Below, piece by piece: positions 56,432 to 64,000 of a stretch of 64,000 nucleotides of DNA; the stretch's first letter is position 1; the number at the start of each line of letters is the position of its first letter. The stretch is from Tannerella sp. (GTDB lineage Bacteria; Bacteroidota; Bacteroidia; Bacteroidales; Tannerellaceae), in NCBI GenBank assembly GCA_031271805.1, contig JAISUX010000091.1, positions 29,753 to 93,752 of the forward strand, given 5' to 3'. The position numbers and the translations under genes are program-made. The notes under the pieces were generated by a model. It was not told where the DNA came from, made no database searches, and was given only the letters and a program-made list of their open reading frames with translations.

Positions 56432-58210
56432 ATGGAAAGTTTAAAAAACATTGTCCCGAACGAAGATTTCAATTGGGATTCGTACGAGAAAGGGGATGAC
56501 CTTACTACGGGAAAGAACGCAGAGGAGTTAACCAAGACTTACGACGAAACCTTGAGTACGGTGAAGGACAAAGAGGTTGTTTTAGGTACCGTGACCGCTA
56601 TGAACAAACGTGAAGTTGTTGTGAATATCGGGTTCAAATCGGACGGCGTAGTGCCAATGTCCGAATTTCGTTACAACACCGACTTGAAAATCGGTGATCA
56701 AGTCGAGGTGTATATTGAAAATCAAGAAGACAAGAAAGGTCAACTTATCCTTTCACATAAGCACGCTCGCGCAGCTCGTTCATGGGATCGCGTCAACGAA
56801 GCGCTTGATCGGGATGAAATCATCAAGGGATTTGTCAAATGTCGCACTAAGGGCGGTATGATTGTCGATGTATTTGGAATTGAGGCCTTCCTGCCCGGTT
56901 CGCAAATCGACGTCAAGCCTATTCGCGACTATGATGTTTTTGTCGGTAAAACCATGGAATTTAAGATTGTTAAAATCAATCAGGATTTCAAGAATGTGGT
57001 TGTTTCGCACAAGGCTCTTATCGAAGCCGAGCTTGAACTTCAGAAGAAAGAAATCATCTCAAGACTTGAAAAAGGCCAGGTTCTGGAGGGTACGGTCAAG
57101 AATATCACTTCGTATGGCGTATTCGTTGACCTCGGCGGTGTGGACGGTCTGATTCATATCACAGACCTCTCTTGGGGTCGCGTTTCGCATCCTGAAGAAA
57201 TAGTTCAACTCGACCAAAAAGTCAATGTCGTAATTCTTGACTTTGACGATGAGAAGAAGCGTATCGCATTAGGTCTCAAACAGTTAACGGCTCATCCGTG
57301 GGATGCTTTAGATAAAGACCTCAAAGTAGGCGACATCGTGAAGGGTAAAGTAGTTGTCATGGCAGATTACGGCGCGTTTGTAGAAATCGCACCGGGCGTC
57401 GAAGGCCTGATTCATGTTTCGGAAATGAGCTGGACGCAACATCTTCGTAGCGCTCAGGATTTCATGAAAGTCGGCGACGATGTCGAAGCAGTCATACTCA
57501 CATTAGACCGCGACGAGCGCAAGATGTCGTTAGGCGTCAAGCAGCTTAAACCCGATCCGTGGGATAATATCGAAGAACGGTTCCCGATCGGCTCGACACA
57601 TAAGGCTAAGGTTTGTAATTTCACTAACTTCGGCGTTTTCGTTGAAATAGAAGAAGGCGTTGACGGACTGATACATATTTCCGACCTTTCCTGGACAAAG
57701 AAAGTCAAACATCCGAGCGAATTTACGGCTCTCGGCGCCGAAATAGATGTTCAAGTGCTTGATATCGACAAGGAAAATCGTCGTTTAAGCCTCGGCCACA
57801 AGCAACTCGAAGAAAACCCATGGGACGTATTCGAATCCGTATTCACGGTCGGATCGATTCACGACGGCACGATTATCGAGACAATGGACAAAGGCGCAGT
57901 CATCTCACTGCCCTACGGCGTCGAAGGCTTTGCAACCCCCAAACATCTTGTCAAAGAAGATGGCACTCAAGCCAAACTTGATGAGAAACTTCAATTCAAG
58001 GTTATTGAATTTAACAAGGAAGCGCGTCGTATAATCCTGTCCCATAGCCGCATTTTTGAAGACGAACAAAAGACGTCGAAGAAAGAAGACGGCAAAAAAG
58101 GCTCGAAAAAAGAAGCCCTTCCGCAATCTTCCGTCGAAAAGACGACCCTCGGCGATATCGAGGAACTTGCCGCCTTGAAGGAGAAGATGGAAGTTGACGC
58201 CAAGAAATAA
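56432..58210 (+). CDS. rpsA: 30S ribosomal protein S1
   Basis: Multiple S1 domains (GTVKNITSYGVFVDLGGVDGLIHITDLSWGR etc.). Confidence 0.96.
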   Translation: MESLKNIVPNEDFNWDSYEKGDDLTTGKNAEELTKTYDETLSTVKDKEVVLGTVTAMNKREVVVNIGFKSDGVVPMSEFRYNTDLKIGDQVEVYIENQEDKKGQLILSHKHARAARSWDRVNEALDRDEIIKGFVKCRTKGGMIVDVFGIEAFLPGSQIDVKPIRDYDVFVGKTMEFKIVKINQDFKNVVVSHKALIEAELELQKKEIISRLEKGQVLEGTVKNITSYGVFVDLGGVDGLIHITDLSWGRVSHPEEIVQLDQKVNVVILDFDDEKKRIALGLKQLTAHPWDALDKDLKVGDIVKGKVVVMADYGAFVEIAPGVEGLIHVSEMSWTQHLRSAQDFMKVGDDVEAVILTLDRDERKMSLGVKQLKPDPWDNIEERFPIGSTHKAKVCNFTNFGVFVEIEEGVDGLIHISDLSWTKKVKHPSEFTALGAEIDVQVLDIDKENRRLSLGHKQLEENPWDVFESVFTVGSIHDGTIIETMDKGAVISLPYGVEGFATPKHLVKEDGTQAKLDEKLQFKVIEFNKEARRIILSHSRIFEDEQKTSKKEDGKKGSKKEALPQSSVEKTTLGDIEELAALKEKMEVDAKK

Positions 58211-58233
58211 ATACATATTACGAGGTTTATATT

Positions 58234-58275
58234 AAAGACGCCCACATTTGTTTTTAAGTGCGGCGTCTTTTTTTT
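58234..58275 (+). terminator. Intrinsic terminator downstream of rpsA
   Basis: AAAGACGCC ... GGCGTCTTT followed by T-run. Confidence 0.85.
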
Positions 58276-58334
58276 GTGAAATTATTTGGTTATACCCTCG
58301 ACTTGTATTATTTTTGCAAGAAATTTTTATTGAT

Positions 58335-58961
58335 ATGAAAAGGAAATTAGTTTATTCGGACATTTTAAGGACAGTGTGGAAGGCTCTCCTGTCGCAAATC
58401 TGGCTGTTAGCCGGGCTGACTATCGGCATTACGATTATAATCTCGCTCCTCTTCATTTTCGCCGTCCCCGCTAAAGGCGAAACGCTTAGGATGAGCGGCA
58501 TAGTAGTATTCGCCATCTGCTTCTTTCTTTGCGGCATCTTTTATATGGGATTTTTGAAAAACTGCTTCCAGACGCTCGACGGCGAGGAAGCGCAATTCTC
58601 GGCTTACGGACAGGTCTCACGTAAGATTATTGAGTTTATTGTCGCCTACATAATCCTATCCATCATCGTTTTTGTCGGCACATTATTTCTTGTCATTCCG
58701 GGAATTTACCTCGCGTTGAGACTGCAATTTTTCGTTGCCGCAATGGTCGAAGACAACGCCGGCATATTCGAATCCCTAAAACGCAGTTGGGATATTACGC
58801 GGGGATATACGCTTGACCTGTTCGTACTTTCGCTTATCTCGATTGCGATATTTATGATAGGAATGATTGCATTTTTAGCGGGCATCTTCGTAGCTGCCCC
58901 TATGACTGAACTTATTTACTGCGCTACATATCGCAAACTAACCTCTCCCATCGCTACATAA
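58335..58961 (+). CDS. Small multi-TM membrane protein of unknown function (DUF4013/YciC-like)
   Basis: Hydrophobic; LVIPGIYLALRLQFFVAAMVEDNAGIFESLKRSWDITRGYTLDLF. Confidence 0.6.
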   Translation: MKRKLVYSDILRTVWKALLSQIWLLAGLTIGITIIISLLFIFAVPAKGETLRMSGIVVFAICFFLCGIFYMGFLKNCFQTLDGEEAQFSAYGQVSRKIIEFIVAYIILSIIVFVGTLFLVIPGIYLALRLQFFVAAMVEDNAGIFESLKRSWDITRGYTLDLFVLSLISIAIFMIGMIAFLAGIFVAAPMTELIYCATYRKLTSPIAT

Positions 58962-58991
58962 AATAAATAATAATTCATAATAAGAAAAACT

Positions 58992-60068
58992 ATGGTATTG
59001 AAAGAAAAATTCAAATGGTCGCTCGTCGTACCGACCAGTATGGGCATCCGCCTCACGCCTACTGCACAGGGGCAACCGATTCACACAAGCAATTATCTCT
59101 TTATGCAGGCCACAAGCGCCGAGACTAACGTCGCCAACGTGCCTGCTTACCTCGGATTGCCGGTAAAAGTGCTGACAACCTTTGTGAAAGGCAGTCCGAT
59201 AGCGCAGTTTATCAAGGACAACCTCCGTAGCCGCAACCTCGCCTACGAAGGCAAGGAAGTGGAACAAGGCGGTCCGTGGGGCTACCGGCATCAGATCAAC
59301 ATCGCCGACAGCGGCTTCGGCTCGCGCGGTCCGCGTGTGTGGAACGACCGCAGCGGAGAGGTAGGACGTACACTCAACGTCAAAGACTTTGATTTGGAGC
59401 GGCTTTTCGGTAGCGAAGGAGTACAGATACTTCATCTGTCGGGACTTATCGGCGCCCTTTCGCCCGAGACAAGCCGTTTCTGCCTTGAGCTGGCGCGTGC
59501 GGCGAAAAAATACGGCACAGCCATCTCGTTCGACCTCAATTACCGTGCGTCGTTCTGGAAAGGTCGCGAACAAGAATTGCACGAAATTTTCAGCGAGATA
59601 GCCTCAATATCGGATGTTTTGGTCGGTAATGAGGAAGATTTCCAACTCTGCCTCGGCATTGAAGGGCCTGAAGCCGGCGGTAAGGATATCGGCGCCAAGA
59701 TTGAGAGTTTCAAGGGGATGATACGCAACGTGAAGAAAACCTACCCCGGCGCGTCCGTGTTTGCAACGACGCTTCGCGAGGTCGTCAGCGCTAATAACCA
59801 CCTCTGGGGCGCTATCATGCTCGAAGGCGATAATTGGCATGTTATTGAACCGCGTCCGATCAATGTTCTCGACCGTATCGGCGGTGGCGATGGTTTTGTC
59901 GGCGGTCTGCTTTACGGCATACTGCGCGGCTGGGAGCCTGTCAAATGGGCGCAGTTCGGTTGGGCTACCGGCGCACTGGCGACGACCTTCCTAACCGACT
60001 ATGGACAGCCGGCCGACGAAGACCAGGTCTGGAGCATCTGGGGTGGTAATGCACGTGTACTGAGATAA
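58992..60068 (+). CDS. PfkB-family carbohydrate kinase
   Basis: FDLNYRASFWKGREQELHEIFSEIASISDVLVGNEEDF, DRIGGGDGFVGGLLYGI. Confidence 0.88.
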   Translation: MVLKEKFKWSLVVPTSMGIRLTPTAQGQPIHTSNYLFMQATSAETNVANVPAYLGLPVKVLTTFVKGSPIAQFIKDNLRSRNLAYEGKEVEQGGPWGYRHQINIADSGFGSRGPRVWNDRSGEVGRTLNVKDFDLERLFGSEGVQILHLSGLIGALSPETSRFCLELARAAKKYGTAISFDLNYRASFWKGREQELHEIFSEIASISDVLVGNEEDFQLCLGIEGPEAGGKDIGAKIESFKGMIRNVKKTYPGASVFATTLREVVSANNHLWGAIMLEGDNWHVIEPRPINVLDRIGGGDGFVGGLLYGILRGWEPVKWAQFGWATGALATTFLTDYGQPADEDQVWSIWGGNARVLR

Positions 60069-60081
60069 ATAGTCATAAAAT

Positions 60082-61347
60082 ATGTTATACTACCAACAAG
60101 GCGCCCGTAACAAGGCTTTCGGGCATGATGAGATCAAAAAGATACTCTTCGAAACATTCGATCGGCTGGGAACACGTCGAAAAGTCCTCGCCATACCGCC
60201 CGATTTCACCCGCTTTCACTCGCGGGCGGGAGAATTGACACGTTATGCTTACGAGTACTACGGCGAGCGGCTGACTGATATTATGCCCGCGCTCGGCACT
60301 CACTTCAAGATGACTGATGCGGAAATTGAAAAGATGTTCCCCGGCGTGCCCAATTCGCTGTTCAGGGTACACAATTGGCGTGATGATGTCGCAACAGTGG
60401 GAGTTGTCCCCGGTGATTTCATCAGGGAAGTATCCGAAGGCGCAGTCGATTACGATGTGCCGGTGCAGGTCAATAAATTGCTGCTCGAAGGCGGCTTTGA
60501 CCTTATCCTTTCGCTCGGTCAGGTTGTGCCTCACGAGGTTATCGGCATGGCGAACTATAACAAGAACATTTTCGTAGGCGTCGGCGGCTCGGAATGTATC
60601 AACAAAAGCCATTTTGTCGGTGCGGCTTACGGCATGGAACGCATCATGGGACGTGCTTCAAACCCCGTGCGTAAAGTCCTTAACTATGCATCCGAAAACT
60701 TTACTAATAACCTGCCTATCATCTATTTACAAACCGTGGTTTCGGAAGGAGAAGATGGACTTCAGATGCGTGGACTCTATATCGGCGATGATTTCGAGTG
60801 TTTCGAAAAAGCGGCGGCGTTATCGCTCGAGACCAACTTCAAGATGGTTGACCGCGAGTTCAAGAAAGTTATTGTCTATCTTGATCCTGAGGAGTTCCGC
60901 AGTACATGGCTCGGCAACAAGAGCATTTACCGTACCCGTATGGCTATTGCCGACGGTGGCGAACTCATTGTTCTCGCACCCGGACTACACCAGTTCGGCG
61001 AAGACCCGACCAACGACAAGCTGATACGCAAATACGGCTATGTCCACACGCCGCAGGTGCTGCAATATGTCCGCGAGAACCAAGACTTGCAAAACAGCCT
61101 CGGCGTCGCAGCTCACCTTATCCACGGCACATCGGAAGGCCGCTTTAGCATCACATACTGCCCCGGACACCTCTCACGGGAAGAAATCGAAAGCGTCGGC
61201 TTCAATTATGCCGAACTTGATGCGATGCTTCAGAAGTACGACCCCTCGACACTAAAAGACGGCTGGAACAGGGTTGACGATGAGGAGATCTACTATATCT
61301 CAAACCCCGCATTGGGGCTTTGGGCTTATCGTGAACGCTTCCATTAA
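60082..61347 (+). CDS. LarA-like (lactate racemase-domain) nickel-pincer-type epimerase/racemase homolog
   Basis: AIPPDFTRFHSRAGELTRYAYEYYGERLTDIMPALGTHFKMTDAEIEKMFP; LSLGQVVPHEVIGMANYNKNIFVGVGGSECINKSHF. Confidence 0.82.
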   Translation: MLYYQQGARNKAFGHDEIKKILFETFDRLGTRRKVLAIPPDFTRFHSRAGELTRYAYEYYGERLTDIMPALGTHFKMTDAEIEKMFPGVPNSLFRVHNWRDDVATVGVVPGDFIREVSEGAVDYDVPVQVNKLLLEGGFDLILSLGQVVPHEVIGMANYNKNIFVGVGGSECINKSHFVGAAYGMERIMGRASNPVRKVLNYASENFTNNLPIIYLQTVVSEGEDGLQMRGLYIGDDFECFEKAAALSLETNFKMVDREFKKVIVYLDPEEFRSTWLGNKSIYRTRMAIADGGELIVLAPGLHQFGEDPTNDKLIRKYGYVHTPQVLQYVRENQDLQNSLGVAAHLIHGTSEGRFSITYCPGHLSREEIESVGFNYAELDAMLQKYDPSTLKDGWNRVDDEEIYYISNPALGLWAYRERFH

Positions 61348-61354
61348 GCCGGCT

Positions 61355-62272
61355 TCACTCTGAGGCGGCGGCAGCGTCGCGGATATATTCGAACATCTTA
61401 CCGATACGTTCACGCTCGTTACCGCTTCCGAGCGTCTCAATTGGCACGTACCCGTGATAATTATGGCGGCGCAGGATGTCGATCACACGCTTGACATCAG
61501 TCTTCGTTTCCACACCGTTGATATACAGGTTTTCCTTGATCTGCCACGAAACGGCATACCGGATCGTCTGCTCAATCTCGCGGTATGGATCGGTGCGGTA
61601 ACTACCGATATCAATCATCAATCCCACAGCGTCGGTTTTTATCAGTGCAAAGAGGTTTTCGACATCCGCAGCCGTTCTCAGGAAGTCGTTATGATTCTGT
61701 ACGGCGAGCGTGATACCGTATTTCTTCGCAAACTCCCCACATTCGTCGATCGCAAGCGCCACCTGCTGCGCCGTCTGAGACCAGGTTCGACCCTCAGGCA
61801 CTCCATTGCCGGAAAAAATCCGCAACGTCGAAGCACCCAACTTAGCCGCCACAACAACCCAATCCTTGACTAATTGCTTCTCCTTCGCCAACGAATCCGC
61901 GTCCGACAACGTGAAGTCATTCCTCACTCCCGTCCCGGCAAACTGGACGCCCTTCCTGAAAGCCCTGTATTTAAGCCTGTTGATATACTCATCGGAAGGC
62001 GTTGCCGGATATCCCTTGAAATAATATCCGGTAGCGTCAATGGCCGCAAACCCTATCTCCGAGCAATAATCAATCACGCTCTCAAGCGTCTCCTCACCTT
62101 TGTTCAACGGCGTGTTGAACGAATACAAATTCAAGGTAATCTTGATCCTGTCCCGAATATCCGAGACACCCGATGATTGCCCGAAAGCCATATTCCCAAG
62201 CGCCAAACCCAAAACCAAAACATTAAAACCGAAACTTCTCATAACCATATAAATTAAACGTACTTGTTGCAA
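61355..62272 (-). CDS. Secreted sugar phosphate isomerase/epimerase-like TIM barrel protein
   Basis: Signal peptide; LYSFNTPLNKGEETLESVIDYCSEIGFAAIDATGYYF, GITLAVQNHNDFLRTAADV, VPIETLGSGNERERIGKMFEYIRD. Confidence 0.85.
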   Translation of the reverse strand: MQQVRLIYMVMRSFGFNVLVLGLALGNMAFGQSSGVSDIRDRIKITLNLYSFNTPLNKGEETLESVIDYCSEIGFAAIDATGYYFKGYPATPSDEYINRLKYRAFRKGVQFAGTGVRNDFTLSDADSLAKEKQLVKDWVVVAAKLGASTLRIFSGNGVPEGRTWSQTAQQVALAIDECGEFAKKYGITLAVQNHNDFLRTAADVENLFALIKTDAVGLMIDIGSYRTDPYREIEQTIRYAVSWQIKENLYINGVETKTDVKRVIDILRRHNYHGYVPIETLGSGNERERIGKMFEYIRDAAAASE

Positions 62273-62474
62273 AGCATTTCATTAGTTTGATGACAGCAAA
62301 GATATAAAATAAATTGGAGTGAAATTGTTACACCGTAGTAAAAATTTTTGCGGAAAAATTATCTATGTCAAAAAATGTCAAACGACTGATGTAAATTTGC
62401 AGACGGATTTAAATTAAAATGTAAAAATTATTTAGTATTTTTGTAGTCAGAAAAATAAATATAAATACAACGGC

Positions 62475-64000
62475 ATGAACGAATTTGCGAACTTGTACCA
62501 ACTCTCAAAAACTTTGCGGTTTGAGTTGAAGCCCGTAGGGGAAACATTGGATTATATCCAAAGAAGTGGTATTTTGGAGCATGATAACCACCGCGCCGAA
62601 AGTTACAAACTCGTCAAGAAAATCATTGACGAGTATCACAAGGACTTTATTGAACGAAGTCTCTTAGGAGTTAATAATAAGGAGTTAGTGGAACTTCTCA
62701 AACAGCATGAACCGCTTTATCGGAAGAAGGATAAAACGGATGCGGATAAAAATGCGTTGAAAGATGTTCAAACGAAACTGCGAAAAGAGATTGTAAAGGC
62801 TTTTGACACAAAACGGCTTTTCGGAAAAGAACTGATTAAAGAAGATTTGCTGGCGTTTGATTATGTGAAACAAAATGCCGAAAACACCGATTTAGTGCTC
62901 GAATTTAAGGATTTTACCACATATTTTACCGGATTCCACGAGAACCGTAAAAATATGTACTCCGACGAAGATAAGTCAACGGCTATTGCCTATCGACTGA
63001 TCCACGATAACCTGCCGAAATTTATCAGCAATATCACGGTTTTTGAGAAGATTAAAGAGCCGCTTGCAGACAAATTGTCTGAATTGTATAAAACATTTGA
63101 AGAATATTTGAATGTACGAGAAATAGCCGAAATTTTCAAATTGGGGTATTACAGCGAGGTTTTGACGCAAACTCAAATTGATGTCTATAATTTGCTAATT
63201 GGCGGGAAAACTTTGGAAGACGGAACAAAACTCAAAGGCTTAAACGAATATATCAACCTTTACAATCAGCAGCAAAAAGATAAAAATGCTCGTTTGCCCA
63301 AATTTACACCGCTTTTCAAACAAATTTTGAGCGACAGAGATGCCATTTCGTGGTTGCCGGAAACATTCAGAGACGACAATGACGTTTTAGAAACAATAGA
63401 AAAAGTTTTTAATGAATTGCCGTTTAATGAAATTCAAGCACTTATTGGAAAAATAAATGATTACGATTTAGAAAAGGTTTTCCTGAGAAATGACACCGGA
63501 TTAACCGATATTTCTCAAAAATATCTTGGGCATTGGTCGGAAATCACAAAAGCGATAGAAACACAGTTGAAATCCGAACATCCGAAAGGCACAAAAGAAA
63601 GCGAAGAAAAATACAATGAAAAAATCGCTAAGTTAATCAAAAATGCCGACAGTTTTTCAATAGCGTATCTTAACCTATGCACGAATAAAAGCATCGAAGA
63701 TTATTTCAAGGCATTCGGCAAAACTACATCCACCGTCATTGCGGACGAAGATCCGCAATCCCCTGATTTATTAGTTCAAATCCAAAACAATTACGAAGCA
63801 GTTAAATCCCTTTTAAATACTTCTTATCCGTCAGATAAAAAACTTAAACAGGACAAACAAAATGTTGAGAAAATCAAAACCCTGCTCGACAGCATAAAGG
63901 CATTGCAATGGTTTATCAAGCCACTGCTTGGAAAAGGCGATGAGCCGGATAAAGATGCCACATTTTACAGTGAATTTGAACGTTTGTGGCAGGAACTCGA
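62475..64000 (+). CDS. cas12a: CRISPR-associated effector Cas12a (Cpf1), N-terminal ~508 codons, continues past window end
   Basis: MNEFANLYQLSKTLRFELKPVGETLDYIQRSGILEHDNHRAESYKLVKKIIDEYHKDFIE...EFKDFTTYFTGFHENRKNMYSDEDKSTAIAYRLIHDNLPKFISNITVF...LDSIKALQWFIKPLLGKGDEPDKDATFYSEFERLWQEL; open to the edge. Confidence 0.95.
   Translation, partial: MNEFANLYQLSKTLRFELKPVGETLDYIQRSGILEHDNHRAESYKLVKKIIDEYHKDFIERSLLGVNNKELVELLKQHEPLYRKKDKTDADKNALKDVQTKLRKEIVKAFDTKRLFGKELIKEDLLAFDYVKQNAENTDLVLEFKDFTTYFTGFHENRKNMYSDEDKSTAIAYRLIHDNLPKFISNITVFEKIKEPLADKLSELYKTFEEYLNVREIAEIFKLGYYSEVLTQTQIDVYNLLIGGKTLEDGTKLKGLNEYINLYNQQQKDKNARLPKFTPLFKQILSDRDAISWLPETFRDDNDVLETIEKVFNELPFNEIQALIGKINDYDLEKVFLRNDTGLTDISQKYLGHWSEITKAIETQLKSEHPKGTKESEEKYNEKIAKLIKNADSFSIAYLNLCTNKSIEDYFKAFGKTTSTVIADEDPQSPDLLVQIQNNYEAVKSLLNTSYPSDKKLKQDKQNVEKIKTLLDSIKALQWFIKPLLGKGDEPDKDATFYSEFERLWQEL

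Noticed and set aside
62280-62474. CRISPR array or tracrRNA near cas12a within the window
   Set aside because: I found no regularly spaced repeats and no Cas12a-type repeat motif in the visible flank; the array, if any, is outside the window.

Overview
This 64 kb window is Bacteroidetes-type chromosomal DNA, judged from SusC/SusD pairs, TAnnTTTG-type promoters and a T9SS-type sorting domain. From left to right it contains: the end of one PUL (SusC/SusD plus a GH2 beta-galactosidase); YqeY and CstA; a ~16 kb efflux locus (8134-24153) with two ABC ATPase modules, two ABC permeases, TolC, an RND adaptor and two RND permeases, the second of which is a single 1570-aa RND + membrane linker + ABC ATPase polypeptide; a small, AT-rich, scarred accessory island (about 24160-28284); a TonB receptor; a housekeeping block (DUF2520, KdsC-like, ADP-forming acyl-CoA synthetase, RuvB, flippase, S46 peptidase, GT2, Fur); an AraC-type regulator followed by a beta-glucan/cellulose-type PUL (two SusCD pairs, TIG lipoprotein, GH9 with T9SS tail, GH5); RpsA; a PfkB kinase / LarA-like / TIM-barrel isomerase block; and, running off the right edge, the N-terminal ~508 codons of a Cas12a (Cpf1) effector. 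The supplied ORF track omits Cas12a because it has no stop codon inside the window. The accessory island holds a probable radical-SAM RiPP locus (Cys-rich CXXX-like precursor, rSAM/SPASM maturase, GNAT) preceded by a structured leader RNA with its own promoter and terminator, and an AlbA_2-type gene bracketed by a perfect 42-bp direct repeat of the TonB receptor 3' end. The strongest leads are the Cas12a edge, the RND-ABC fusion, and the RiPP locus with its structured RNA. All family assignments come from reading motifs by eye; no database search was possible.
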